64,000 nucleotides of DNA, from positions 3,486,001 through 3,550,000 of the forward strand of contig NZ_BSDR01000001.1 of NCBI RefSeq assembly GCF_027925305.1, read 5' to 3'. Source of the DNA: Desulforhabdus amnigena (GTDB taxonomy: Bacteria; Desulfobacterota; Syntrophobacteria; Syntrophobacterales; Syntrophobacteraceae). A model generated the notes under the pieces. That model was not told the DNA's origin, made no database searches, and worked only from the letters and a program-made list of their open reading frames with translations. Both the position numbers and the translations under genes were made by a program. Position 1 is the first letter of the stretch. Each line of letters begins with the position of its first letter. This document shows positions 1 through 8,802 of the stretch, in pieces.

Positions 1-631
1 TGAACCCTTTTCGGCTGTGGACAAAGTGGTTCGAAACCAGCTTTACGAGGAACTGCTGGAATTGCGGCGTTCTCTGGAAGTCCCTATCCTTATCGTCACC
101 CATGACTTTGAAGAGGCCTTACTGCTCGCGGATAAGGTCGTCGTGCTGCATCACGGGAAGACCCTGCAGAATGGCCCGCCCCGGCAGGTTTTCACCAAGC
201 CTGAGAGCATCACGGTTGCGGCTTTGCTGGGGGCGAGAAACCTTCTCGGGGGCAAAGTGATCGAGCACCGTCTGCAGGCCCGGAAAACCATTATCGACTG
301 GGATGGAACATTATTGGCTGTCGCCCTGAGGGAGGATCTCGAGAAGGGGAAAAGAGTTTGGTGGCACGTTCCGCCCGGTGAGTTGAGTATCCACCCCACT
401 GGACACGAATGCCCCTGGCTGAATGGAAACTCGGTGACGGGCATCATCCGTCAGTCCACCGCTCTGTCTCCTCTCGTTCGTGTCATGCTGCAGGTGGATG
501 GGAGGAAGGAGAAGGTTCTGTGTATCGAAACGGCTCATCCGTCTTTGAGGCAGAGCCCCCCGGAACCCGGACAGGCCCTGACGGTGAACATTCCGGAAAA
601 TGCAATTCAATTGATGAAACATGAAGAGTGA
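1..631 (+). CDS. ABC transporter ATP-binding protein, C-terminal part (molybdate/tungstate type likely)
   Basis: Partial gene; it enters the window already in frame, reading D/E-P-F-S-A-V-D just before the first GTG. This is the end of the Walker B segment plus the D-loop. The switch histidine follows in IVTHDFEEA. After about residue 130 comes a TOBE-like domain (from GNSVTGIIRQSTALSP to the end), typical of ModC/PotA/CysA-type importer ATPases. It powers uptake of an anion such as molybdate, tungstate or sulfate at the inner membrane. Walker A and the signature motif lie outside the window, so the substrate is not settled. The TOBE domain and the molybdopterin-related genes at 20 kb and 32.8 kb make molybdate or tungstate the first guess. 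The gene ends before a strong bidirectional hairpin. Confidence 0.85.
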   Translation, partial: EPFSAVDKVVRNQLYEELLELRRSLEVPILIVTHDFEEALLLADKVVVLHHGKTLQNGPPRQVFTKPESITVAALLGARNLLGGKVIEHRLQARKTIIDWDGTLLAVALREDLEKGKRVWWHVPPGELSIHPTGHECPWLNGNSVTGIIRQSTALSPLVRVMLQVDGRKEKVLCIETAHPSLRQSPPEPGQALTVNIPENAIQLMKHEE

Positions 632-784
632 AGCATCAGAAATTCAACTCTGTCCATGGATTTGTCGATTCCAGACGCAACATTCGGGCGGTGTTTTTCA
701 ATTTCTCGTTGGATGGACAATGAAATGATAATGGGGTATTCTTTTATGTACTGATTCCTTTTTTAATTTTTTCGCTTACTTGTC

Positions 785-820
785 AAAAGCAACTCTATTG
801 AATTTAGAGTTGCTTTTCCA
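785..820. terminator. Bidirectional intrinsic terminator
   Basis: A perfect 13-bp stem (785-797 against 805-817) with a 7-nt loop. It has four A on the left edge and four T on the right edge, so it can terminate in both directions. It lies between the ABC ATPase and the Usp gene. The rest of 632-999 shows no convincing gene. Confidence 0.8.
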
Positions 821-999
821 TGAAAATCCCATAATTTTCAATGTATTGATATCGTCGGTTGCATCGAGAACGTATGCGACACCTCAGAGAGTAAGTGGAG
901 AGCAAGGAAAGAGGATTTCAAAAAATCTTGATTTCAAGGATAAAATGAAGGAGTTGATGTGCCTGTTTCAAGTAGACTAAACCATCAGGAGAGACTGCC

Positions 1000-1893
1000 A
1001 TGTTTGAGAAGATCGTTCTGTCCACGGATCTCTCGTCCGATTGGGACGATATAGTTGCCTGTGCAGAAGAGTTCAAAGTTTTGGGCTGCAAAGAGATTAT
1101 CCTCACCCATGTGCTGGGGGCAAAGGGACTTGACGTGCACGACATGGAAACCTTTTTGTCTCCAGAAGGTCAGGCAAGACTCGAAGCACAAAAGAACCGC
1201 CTCGAATCCCAAGGATTTCGAGTGGCCGTGGAAACGCCGGCTGGGCTCCCTGCCCTGTCATTAAATGAAGTGACCCAGCGTCACTCCGCCTCCCTCATCG
1301 TGATGGGTTCCCACGGTAAATCTCCCTGGCGGGAGGCCATCCTCGGTTCGGTTTCCAACGCCCTTTTGCACCATGCAAGATTTCCCATCCTGCTCATCAA
1401 CGTTAAACGACTCAGAGAAGAGGCGCTCGGCGCCATCTGTCAGTTGCGGACCACGGAGCTTTTGCGCCACGTGCTCTTCCCCACAGATTTTTCCGAAATA
1501 GCCGACGAGGCTGCCAAGGTTCTGGAATCCCTGGTTTCCAAAGGACTTTCAGAAGTTACTGTGCTGCACACCCTGGAGATGGTCGAATCGCATCCCACTG
1601 CGGTCCTGAGGCCCGATGAGGGGCCTCCCCGAAGTCGCTTGAAGATTGAAGAGGAACGGTTCAGGAAAGCCGGGGTTCCACGAGTCAACAGCCATTTTAC
1701 CAAGGGCCATCCCATTTCGAGGATTCTGGAAGCCTTGAGGGAGGGAAATTTTTCCCTTGTCCTCATGGGCGCTCAGGGCAAGGGGCTGGTTTCGGAAATC
1801 TTCCTCGGAAGTGTGGCTTACAACATCGCAAGGCTGGCGCCCTGCCCGGTGCTTTTGATCCCCCGGGCGCAGGAAATGAAGAAGGATTCATGA
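1000..1893 (+). CDS. Tandem universal stress protein (two Usp domains)
   Basis: 297 residues, two UspA-fold domains in one chain. Domain 1 (about 1-137) starts FEKIVLSTDLS and carries the ATP-binding signature GSHGKSPWREAILGSVSN. Domain 2 (about 153-295) starts LRHVLFPTDFS and carries GAQGKGLVSEIFLGSVA. Both fit the G-x2-G-x9-G-S/T pattern of ATP-binding Usps. It is cytoplasmic and probably supports survival under stress; the exact client is unknown. The start is set by AGGAG about 8 nt before the ATG. It is monocistronic. A second tandem Usp lies at 9.8-10.7 kb. Usp genes are known members of fluoride regulons in other bacteria, but no aptamer is visible upstream of this copy. Confidence 0.9.
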   Translation: MFEKIVLSTDLSSDWDDIVACAEEFKVLGCKEIILTHVLGAKGLDVHDMETFLSPEGQARLEAQKNRLESQGFRVAVETPAGLPALSLNEVTQRHSASLIVMGSHGKSPWREAILGSVSNALLHHARFPILLINVKRLREEALGAICQLRTTELLRHVLFPTDFSEIADEAAKVLESLVSKGLSEVTVLHTLEMVESHPTAVLRPDEGPPRSRLKIEEERFRKAGVPRVNSHFTKGHPISRILEALREGNFSLVLMGAQGKGLVSEIFLGSVAYNIARLAPCPVLLIPRAQEMKKDS

Positions 1894-1957
1894 GTATTAT
1901 TGAGTTGCCCCTTACGAGGCGAATACGGTTTTCGTCCCATAAACCGTGCCTGATCTG

Positions 1958-2046
1958 TTTCATCCATTTCCGAGAGGGCTGGCCCCTGGCTTCCGCCAGG
2001 GTGACGGTGTGAGCGAATTTTGAGATAATTTCTTAATATTTTCATC
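1958..2046 (-). repeat. Family A inverted-repeat element, partial copy
   Basis: Matches, in reverse orientation, the first two thirds of the elements at 4091-4220 and 26991-27124. It keeps one terminal repeat (AAATTATCTCAAAA on the minus strand) and lacks the other end, so it is probably a truncated copy. Confidence 0.7.
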
Positions 2047-2095
2047 TTGATGTGCTCTGGGGTAGCGGTAAAGAGACCTACAGGTCCTTGAGTGC

Positions 2096-2629
2096 CTACC
2101 GGCGTTTTTGATGTTCGTAAACCGTGCCGGCGAATTCTTCATAGACTTTTTCGCAGGCCTTGAGTTTTTCAATGGCTGTCTTGCGCAGAGGTGCTCCCAT
2201 GAGGTCTCTTTTTTCGATCTTCTTGAACCATTGCTGCAGTTTTGTCAGCTCCTCCTCGTTCTCCTCCACCTCCGCAAAGATGAAATTCTTCCGCTCTGTT
2301 TCATGCTCTATTTCTTTGAAATAATCCTCACACTTGTCAATCAGCTCCAGATATTCTTCGTTTCGTGCATCCACGAAGGACCGCAAAATCTGCTCCTCCT
2401 GCTTTCCCTCGAGGACTTTTCCATCAATGAGGAGCCCCTGCCCTCCGAAGCCCTCCACTTCCACGGTGAGCTTCTTGAGTTCCTCCACCCTCTCTTTTGA
2501 AAATGGGAGAACCCAAAACGCCTGACAATTGACCGCTCCCAGCTTTCTGAGCTGGCGCCAGACGTGGACTCTTGGCTTGGATGGTCTGGTTGGCAGAGTG
2601 TAGGAAAAAAAAAGCCATTTTGGTTTCAT
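2096..2629 (-). CDS. ChrB N-terminal-domain protein
   Basis: 177 residues. The start MKPKWLFFSYTLPTRPSKPRVHVWR continues into a 'LRKLGAV' stretch, the hallmark of the ChrB N-terminal domain found in chromate-resistance regulators. The second half is strongly charged and probably helical (many E/K, residues 85-165). The catalytic or exported C-terminal half of full-length ChrB is absent, so this is a stand-alone N-domain protein. In other bacteria such proteins lie beside MFS or ChrA carriers; here an MFS gene lies 240 bp upstream on the same strand. A link to chromate or another oxyanion is inference only. The intergenic 2630-2867 contains no gene I can support. Confidence 0.7.
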   Translation of the reverse strand: MKPKWLFFSYTLPTRPSKPRVHVWRQLRKLGAVNCQAFWVLPFSKERVEELKKLTVEVEGFGGQGLLIDGKVLEGKQEEQILRSFVDARNEEYLELIDKCEDYFKEIEHETERKNFIFAEVEENEEELTKLQQWFKKIEKRDLMGAPLRKTAIEKLKACEKVYEEFAGTVYEHQKRR

Positions 2630-2867
2630 GCTCGAATCACCGTTCCAAAAACCTTGTCAAGAATCTCATCCCATGGCAGGAAGACACCTTCCCATCTCAA
2701 TATTGACAGGTGTACCCCATGATTTCAGCCATTTTCAGCGGCGATCTGCCACGGCCCCGCTTCGGACCTCAGCGAGTCTCTTCTATAAAGTACCGGAAAA
2801 CTCACCATTTGGTTCCTGCCCTCTTGCAACTTTACACCAGAATTCTGTTTTTCCCAAACCATACCGT

Positions 2868-4058
2868 TTAAAAGGTTCTTTGCTTTCTCTTGATGAAGAA
2901 GAGAAGGGGCACGGAGACCAATTGGGTCAGAACCGAAAATGCGATGAGAGACGGAACCGAAAAATCGTAGAAAAAGCCCATCAGGGCACTCCCCACAAAC
3001 CAGAACACGCCATAGCCGGTGTTGAAGAAACCGTAAGCGGTTCCGCGCTTATCGATCGAAACCATTCCTGCAATTGCCGCCCTCATGATGGATTCCTGCG
3101 CTCCCATGCCCACACCCCATAATACCATGCCGGCCAGGCTCACGGAAAAGCCTCCAAGAAAGACGAGCGGAGCGAAAAAAGATGAGATCAGGACGGAGAT
3201 GATGAGAATGGACAATCCCTTGCGATCGAACATTCGGCCGAATATCAGCGCTGCAACGGCGTCCACCCCCATGGCGACAGCATAAAAGACTGGGACCCAG
3301 TCTGCTGAAACCGTGGACGTCTTTTGAAAATGGTAGGCAATCAAGGGAAAATCCGCATACCCGGCTGCATTGAGCGCCATCGCCGCTAGATAGAACCAAT
3401 AGAGTCGGGGAAGCCCCTTGGTTTCGAATTCGGGAGCGGTCGACTCGAGATCTCGTGGCTGGGGATAGAGGACCCTCGCCGTCAAAAGCACCCCAAGGGT
3501 CAGGATCGCGGGAATGAGGAGGATGGCGAATCCCGTCTGGTAGGTCCCTTTGAAATAAAGCACCGCCGCAACGATCAAGGGACCAATCATGGCGCCGATC
3601 TGATCCATGGCTTCGTGCAATCCGAAGCCCCAGCCCCGCCCGACTTCCTGTGTGGCGTGGGAGAGCATGGCGTCACGCACGGGGTTTCGAATCCCCTTTC
3701 CGATTCGTTCGGCAACAATGAACAGTGCCGCAATCTCCCAGCGGCCCGCCAGTGCCAGGAGAGGCACCGCCAGCATGTTGATGACGTAGCCAAGGATGGT
3801 TATGGTCCAATACCCTCGTGTCCGGTCGCTGATATAACCAGCGGGAAGACGAAGGACGTAGCCGGCCAGCTCCCCGAATCCGGCAACGATCCCCACGATC
3901 GTGCCGGTTGCTCCGAGAAGAGCCATAAAAGGCCCTGTGACACTGCGCGCCCCCTCGTGAGTCATATCCGCAAAGAGGCTCACCACCCCCATCAGGATGA
4001 CAAACTTCATGGCAGCCCCACTGTTTTTGCCTCTTTCGCGACTCGCGTCTCTGTTCAT
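2868..4058 (-). CDS. MFS transporter (GKG-R-PRDA subfamily)
   Basis: 396 residues with about 12 hydrophobic segments, the standard major facilitator length. It carries the loop 2-3 motif GYISDRTRG and, after TM4, ERIGKGIRNPVRDAM, a signature shared with the neighbouring MFS gene. The start at 4058 is chosen because GAGGAGG lies 8 nt upstream; an in-frame ATG 33 nt earlier lacks a ribosome-binding site. It is an inner-membrane proton-linked carrier, probably an exporter, with unknown substrate. It is paralogous to the gene at 4235-5398 and separated from it by a 130-bp inverted-repeat element. ChrB-N lies downstream, so oxyanion or drug efflux is possible but unproven. Confidence 0.85.
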   Translation of the reverse strand: MNRDASRERGKNSGAAMKFVILMGVVSLFADMTHEGARSVTGPFMALLGATGTIVGIVAGFGELAGYVLRLPAGYISDRTRGYWTITILGYVINMLAVPLLALAGRWEIAALFIVAERIGKGIRNPVRDAMLSHATQEVGRGWGFGLHEAMDQIGAMIGPLIVAAVLYFKGTYQTGFAILLIPAILTLGVLLTARVLYPQPRDLESTAPEFETKGLPRLYWFYLAAMALNAAGYADFPLIAYHFQKTSTVSADWVPVFYAVAMGVDAVAALIFGRMFDRKGLSILIISVLISSFFAPLVFLGGFSVSLAGMVLWGVGMGAQESIMRAAIAGMVSIDKRGTAYGFFNTGYGVFWFVGSALMGFFYDFSVPSLIAFSVLTQLVSVPLLFFIKRKQRTF

Positions 4059-4090
4059 ATTTGATTTCCTCCTCTTCCTGTCTAGGACCA

Positions 4091-4220
4091 AGAAATTATC
4101 TCAAAATTCGCTCACACCGCCACCCTGGCGGGCCAGAGTCCAACCCTCTCGGGAATGTCTGGATTCCGGTTTTCACAGGAATGACGATCAAGGGTATTCG
4201 GACCGTTTTGAGATAATTTT
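4091..4220. repeat. Family A inverted-repeat element (MITE-like), full copy
   Basis: About 130 bp bounded by inverted ends AAATTATCTCAAAA and TTTTGAGATAATTT. The interior contains a GGATTCCGG...GGAATGACG hairpin. It is nearly repeated at 26991-27124 and partly at 1958-2046. It sits between two paralogous MFS genes. Confidence 0.75.
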
Positions 4221-4234
4221 TAAAAATAAACACC

Positions 4235-5398
4235 TTAGGCGGGACATACATCCGGCTTCAACCTGGGGACGACGAAAAACATGCCCAAGGCAGCCAAAAT
4301 GCCTACCACGCCGCCGAAGTAGAAAGGCGCCCCGGGGCCGATCATTCTCCACAGGAACCCGCCAATCAAGGACGCAGGGAGCAACCCGATCCCCACCAGG
4401 GTCGCATGAACCCCCAGCATCGTGGCCCGGCTCTCACCGGGGCAGAGCTCTGCGACCAGCGCTTTTTCAATTCCCTCCGTCAGTCCGCTGTAAAGTCCGT
4501 AGACACCGAACAGGACCCACACGTGAAGCCTTTGAGAGGCAAAGGCAAAGCCAAGGTATACAAGACCGTAGAAAAGATACCCGAAAACGAGGAGCGTTCG
4601 CCTGCCGATATGGTCCGAAAGCCGCCCGGCGGGATAGGCGCTCACGGCGTAAACGAAATTGCATATCAGATAGGCTAGAATGACGTTAGCCGCATCGAAG
4701 CCGAGGTTGTTGGCCCGAAGGAGCAGGAACTGGTTGGAGGAGTTGCCGAGGGTGAAGAGGAAGGCTACGAGAAAAAATGCCTTGAGGCGCGGGTTGAGTT
4801 TTCGCCACCCTGCCAGCGGATGTATTTTGGCTGCCGCCTTCCGGGGCTTTTTCTCCTTGACGAAGAAGAGCAGAAGAACCCCAAGGATGCCGGGAAGCAA
4901 GGAGAAGAGAAAAATCCTTGTATATTGGCCCTTGGTTGCTGTGAAAAGATAGTAGGCGATGGCGATGCCGAAAACGGCCCCCAAGGTATCCAGTGCTCTA
5001 TGCAAACCGAAAGAGTGTCCCAGTCGGCCCTCTTGAGATGCGTCGGCAATGAGGGCATCCCGCGGGGCAGTTCTCACCCCTTTGCCGAATCGGTCCACGA
5101 CCCGGCCCGCAAGCACCCATCCCCACGAAGTGGAGAGATAGAGAAAGAGTTTGCCCACGGCAGCCGAGCCATATCCTACAATCGCCAGGGGCTTTCGTCT
5201 CTGGATCCTGTCGGAAATATAGCCCGAATAGGTCTTGAGCAGGCTGGCAAGACTTTCCGCAATGCCTTCAATGACACCTACGATAGCTGGAGTTGCGCCC
5301 AGAGAGGTCATCAGGTAAAGGGATAAGAGCGGATAGACCATCTCGCTGCTGACATCGGTAAGAAGGCTCACAAATCCCAAAAGAAGAACCGTATTCAT
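4235..5398 (-). CDS. MFS transporter (GKG-R-PRDA subfamily), paralogue
   Basis: 387 residues, about 12 transmembrane segments. Motif GYISDRIQRRKP lies in loop 2-3 and DRFGKGVRTAPRDALIADAS after TM4; the second half repeats a loop motif, AGRLSDHIGRRT. The start ATG has AAAGGAAA about 8 nt upstream. It belongs to the same subfamily as the 2868-4058 gene and has probably arisen by duplication, though the two are clearly diverged. Inner-membrane secondary transporter; the substrate cannot be read from the sequence. Confidence 0.85.
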   Translation of the reverse strand: MNTVLLLGFVSLLTDVSSEMVYPLLSLYLMTSLGATPAIVGVIEGIAESLASLLKTYSGYISDRIQRRKPLAIVGYGSAAVGKLFLYLSTSWGWVLAGRVVDRFGKGVRTAPRDALIADASQEGRLGHSFGLHRALDTLGAVFGIAIAYYLFTATKGQYTRIFLFSLLPGILGVLLLFFVKEKKPRKAAAKIHPLAGWRKLNPRLKAFFLVAFLFTLGNSSNQFLLLRANNLGFDAANVILAYLICNFVYAVSAYPAGRLSDHIGRRTLLVFGYLFYGLVYLGFAFASQRLHVWVLFGVYGLYSGLTEGIEKALVAELCPGESRATMLGVHATLVGIGLLPASLIGGFLWRMIGPGAPFYFGGVVGILAALGMFFVVPRLKPDVCPA

Positions 5399-6079
5399 TT
5401 GCTCTATTTCCTTTCATGGCAGAATGAAATCCGAAGAGGATGCTGAAAATAATCCGCAAAGCAGTATTGCAGCGATCATGCAATCATTTTTCATCAAGTA
5501 TTCTCCTTTTCAATATGAGCGGCAAGGCTTTAAAACTGTTGATAAAATATTACATAATGTGTAAAGGATTTGTCAAATAAAATGTAATATATGATACAAT
5601 TTATTCTAAAAATATTTTTTAAGAATTTAATGTATGTTAAATCATTTGTGGGGGAACGTATCACCCAAGCCGCCCGGCTGATTGTGAGATCGGTCTCATG
5701 GTTGTGTAAAGGCCAACAGCGCCATTGGAAGCCATGAATATTCATGATGAGTCTTCATGCGACATTGTCACATCAACCACGGAGACACGGAGGGCACGGA
5801 GAAAGACCTTCCCAATGAAATTTCTGTGTTCTCCGTGTCTCCGTGGTTAGATGAAATCTGACAGCGTCGAGTTAAGCACCTGAGCACATATTTTTTGACA
5901 TTTTCATACCGTCATACCGGCGTAAGCCGGTATCCAGAGAATTTGCCGTGGGGCTGGATTCCGGCTAAAAGCATGCCGGAATGACATAATCAATAAGGAT
6001 CGGGCATGTTAAATAACTTCCGATCAGGTGCTTAAGTGGATCAATTGTCTTGGGGCATTGAAAAGTGAGGTGAAATAAC
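5399..6079. other. Intergenic region with dispersed repeats
   Basis: No gene supported. 5520-5650 is AT-rich and could hold divergent promoters for the MFS gene and the dynamin-like gene. 5770-5876 is an inverted-repeat element of the 'accacggagacacggag' type (family C). 5905-5990 is a copy of the 'ccgtcataccggc' type (family B). The same pair recurs at 32.5-32.8 kb in swapped order. Confidence 0.6.
5770..5990. repeat. Dispersed repeats, families C and B side by side
   Basis: Family C (5770-5876) has inverted ends reading ACCACGGAGACACGGAG and CTCCGTGTCTCCGTGGT. Family B (about 5905-5990) begins ACCGTCATACCGGCG and contains GGATTCCGGCTAAAAGCATG. Similar copies are at 32525-32776, and diverged family C pieces at 22466-22500, 47005-47100 and 59470-59560. 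Confidence 0.65.
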
Positions 6080-8701
6080 ATGGCTCTCGCGGATGTGGAT
6101 TCCGATTTTGCCAAATTCAAACAATACTTACAAGTTAAGCAGTCCATCGCCTATGAAATACGCAATCTTTCGGATTTCTTGAAAAAGCATGTTGGAGAAC
6201 GGAAGTCCGAAGAATGCCGGCAATTGATGGTCAAACTGGCGGAAGACCGGTTTACACTGGCGGTCGTGGGCCAGTTCAAACGTGGCAAAAGCTCTCTTAT
6301 GAATGCCATCATCGGGCGGGACCTCCTGCCCACGGGAGTGCTGCCGCTCACCTCTGCAATCACGGTTCTCAAGTACGGCCCCCGAGAGCGGCTCATGATT
6401 CTGAAGGAAGGGGCCTTGTACCCGGAAGAAGCGCCGATTTCAAGTCTTGTCGAATATGTGACGGAAAAGGGAAATCCGGGAAACGTGAAGAAAGTGGAGC
6501 GTGCCGTTCTGGAATTGCCCGTGCAGTTTCTTCGAAGAGGCCTCGAATTTGTCGACACTCCCGGCATTGGGTCCGCCATTGAAGCCAATACGGCCACCAC
6601 CTACGGCTTCCTGCCCCGTAGCGATGCGGTAATCTTCGTGACGAGCGTGGATACACCTCTCACACGGGCGGAAACCGATTTCCTTCAAAGTATTCGAGAA
6701 TACGTGCGCAAGGTTTTCTTTGTCGTGAACAAGATCGATCTTGCCGGCGGCAAGGAGCGCCTGGAAATTCTGAACTTTATCTCGGAAAGGCTGGAGCGGC
6801 AAACAGGAGCCGAAGAAGTCCAAATTTTCCCTGTTTCTTCAGCCATGGCCCTGGAATCGAAGCTTGCCGGGAAAGAAGAGGGATACGAAAAGAGCGGCGT
6901 GAAAGCCCTGCAGGAGGCTTTGGCCAAGTTTCTGTCTAGCGAGAAGAGCCATGGGCTCCTGGTTTCCGTGCTGGACAAGGTGCTTCGCGTGGCAACGGAG
7001 GCGCATCACGAATTGAGTCTGCTCAAACTGGCCGGCGAAACCTCTCGAGAAGAAGTCCAGAAGAAGATGGCGGCCTTGAAGGAACGGTTCCAAGTCCTGC
7101 GAAAAGCGCGCGCAAAATCCCAGCAGGAGGTTCGGGAGCGCATCCTTCCTTGGGCAAGGGAGAAGATTTCTCCAGAAATTGCTGCGTTTCGGGCTGACGA
7201 AGCCGATGTTCTTTTGGGAGAACTCAACGAAGCACTCTCCCAGTCCAACTGGGAGCTTTCCATCCTTGCGGCTCAGGACGTTGCACGACAGATGCTGCCG
7301 CGTTTCAAGCAGGATCTGGAGAAATGGACGAAAGAGAAAGCCGAAAGCCTTGATCCCGCATTCCTGCAGGCACTGCAAATGGAATGGGTAAAGATTGAGC
7401 GGGAACTGCAGGAGATTCCCGCTGCCGCAGTGGAGGTTCTCGGTGGCCTCGGCGAGGAGGCTGCTTCCGAAACGAGTATTGAGCTTCCCACCCATTGGGT
7501 GCTGCAACGCCCAAGCTTTGGGAATGTCGATTGGAACCCTAAACTTCCCATACTTGCGGCCTGTCTGCCCCTCTTTGTGGTCAGACCGCTAGTCAGGGGC
7601 CGTCTTGTCGCGGAGCTCGAAGGCCTTATCGGATTTTACGCCGAGCGCATTGAAGATGCTTTTCTGAAAGGAGTCGATGATGCGTTGAACCGTCTGGGCT
7701 TTGAGATCGAGAAACGAGCCGGTGAAATCGAATCGCGTATTGTGCAGGCCGTCGAGGGTAAAAGGGTCACAAAGAGCATCGATGGACACTGGCAGATCGT
7801 GGAGCTTGACAGGGAGGAGCTTTCTCGTGAGCTCGATACTCTTGAGGCCATCGAAAAGAAGCTCGGTCGGATCCGAACCGCAATGCTCGAAGGAGAACCT
7901 TCCCTCTCAGGGGGGCCTTCTGCTGAGCCAATTTTTCCAGCATTCGAGCCCTCTCCCCCCTCGGTTCCGGAGCAAGAATTATTGTCCGGGGCGGCACTCA
8001 ACAAGGCAACCGGTTCTGAAGTAGAGAAGGACTTGTTACCCGACCTAGCCACACGGGGCTGCCCGGTATGCAACCGAATGATCGATGCCGCCTACCGTTT
8101 CTATGCCGGTCGGCAATACGAACTGGCGACTCAGGAACAGGCGCAGCGTGCACACGCAGCTTCGCTTGGGTTTTGTCCCCTCCACACGTGGCAGCTGGAG
8201 GCGATGTCCTCCCCTCACGGTCTTTCGCAGGGGTTTCCGAGGCTTATGGAGAGGTTGTCGGCCGATCTTTCTCGCCTGGCGCTATCGGAAAACTCGAATC
8301 CGGGTGAATCCGTCCTGACGCTTATTCCAAGCGCGAAAGACTGCGAAGTGTGCCGACTGGTCCAAGACGCGGAGAAAATTTATCTGAACAGTTTTGCCGG
8401 CTTTATTCAAACCCCGGAAGGGCACAAGGCGTACATGAACTCCCAGGGAGTGTGCCTGCACCATCTGGGCCTGCTGATTTCCATTGTCCCATCCAAAGAG
8501 AAAGTCCGGTTCCTGCTCGAGCACGCCGCTCGCCTCTTCGCCCAGATATCCGAGGATATGCAAAATTATGCATTGAAGAGGGATGCTCTGCGCAGAGATA
8601 TCCAGAACCTGGATGAGGAAGACGCCTATCTCCGTGGCCTCATCCACAGTGTCGGGGCGAAGAAGGTCTGCTTTCCATGGGAGATGGATGCCGAAGTGTA
8701 G
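6080..8701 (+). CDS. Large dynamin-like GTPase with C-terminal Cys/His modules
   Basis: 873 residues. The N-terminal dynamin-type GTPase has G1 GQFKRGKS (about 64-71), the switch threonine in LPLTSAIT (about 88-95), G3 DTPG (159-162) and G4 NKID (217-220). Helical, charged segments follow (about 290-450), then a short hydrophobic stretch around 505-525 (LPILAACLPLFVVRPLVRG) that could insert into a membrane. Two similar modules end the protein: CPVC near 659 with FCPLH near 697, and CEVC near 754 with VCLHH near 789. They are spaced like zinc-binding CxxC...CxxH units. Bacterial dynamin-like proteins remodel or protect the cytoplasmic membrane. The GTPase half resembles the 587-residue protein at 17.7-19.5 kb. 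RBS GTGAGG precedes the ATG. The role of the cysteine modules is unknown. Confidence 0.85.
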   Translation: MALADVDSDFAKFKQYLQVKQSIAYEIRNLSDFLKKHVGERKSEECRQLMVKLAEDRFTLAVVGQFKRGKSSLMNAIIGRDLLPTGVLPLTSAITVLKYGPRERLMILKEGALYPEEAPISSLVEYVTEKGNPGNVKKVERAVLELPVQFLRRGLEFVDTPGIGSAIEANTATTYGFLPRSDAVIFVTSVDTPLTRAETDFLQSIREYVRKVFFVVNKIDLAGGKERLEILNFISERLERQTGAEEVQIFPVSSAMALESKLAGKEEGYEKSGVKALQEALAKFLSSEKSHGLLVSVLDKVLRVATEAHHELSLLKLAGETSREEVQKKMAALKERFQVLRKARAKSQQEVRERILPWAREKISPEIAAFRADEADVLLGELNEALSQSNWELSILAAQDVARQMLPRFKQDLEKWTKEKAESLDPAFLQALQMEWVKIERELQEIPAAAVEVLGGLGEEAASETSIELPTHWVLQRPSFGNVDWNPKLPILAACLPLFVVRPLVRGRLVAELEGLIGFYAERIEDAFLKGVDDALNRLGFEIEKRAGEIESRIVQAVEGKRVTKSIDGHWQIVELDREELSRELDTLEAIEKKLGRIRTAMLEGEPSLSGGPSAEPIFPAFEPSPPSVPEQELLSGAALNKATGSEVEKDLLPDLATRGCPVCNRMIDAAYRFYAGRQYELATQEQAQRAHAASLGFCPLHTWQLEAMSSPHGLSQGFPRLMERLSADLSRLALSENSNPGESVLTLIPSAKDCEVCRLVQDAEKIYLNSFAGFIQTPEGHKAYMNSQGVCLHHLGLLISIVPSKEKVRFLLEHAARLFAQISEDMQNYALKRDALRRDIQNLDEEDAYLRGLIHSVGAKKVCFPWEMDAEV

Positions 8702-8802
8702 AAGGGCCCGGTGACAATGGCAATCGGCTCCACGATATGGTTTGTCGGGTCGGAAGCTTGGAGCGCCGTGATGGTCCGTCTTGCCCGCGGGACCTGATCA
8801 CT

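Noticed and set aside
5650..5700. Sequence resembling a fourth fluoride aptamer (GGGGGAACG...CCCAAGCCGCCCGGCTGAT) upstream of the large dynamin gene
   Set aside because: Stem 2 would have a loop too small, the 3' strand does not pair with the loop, and no terminator follows. At best a relic.
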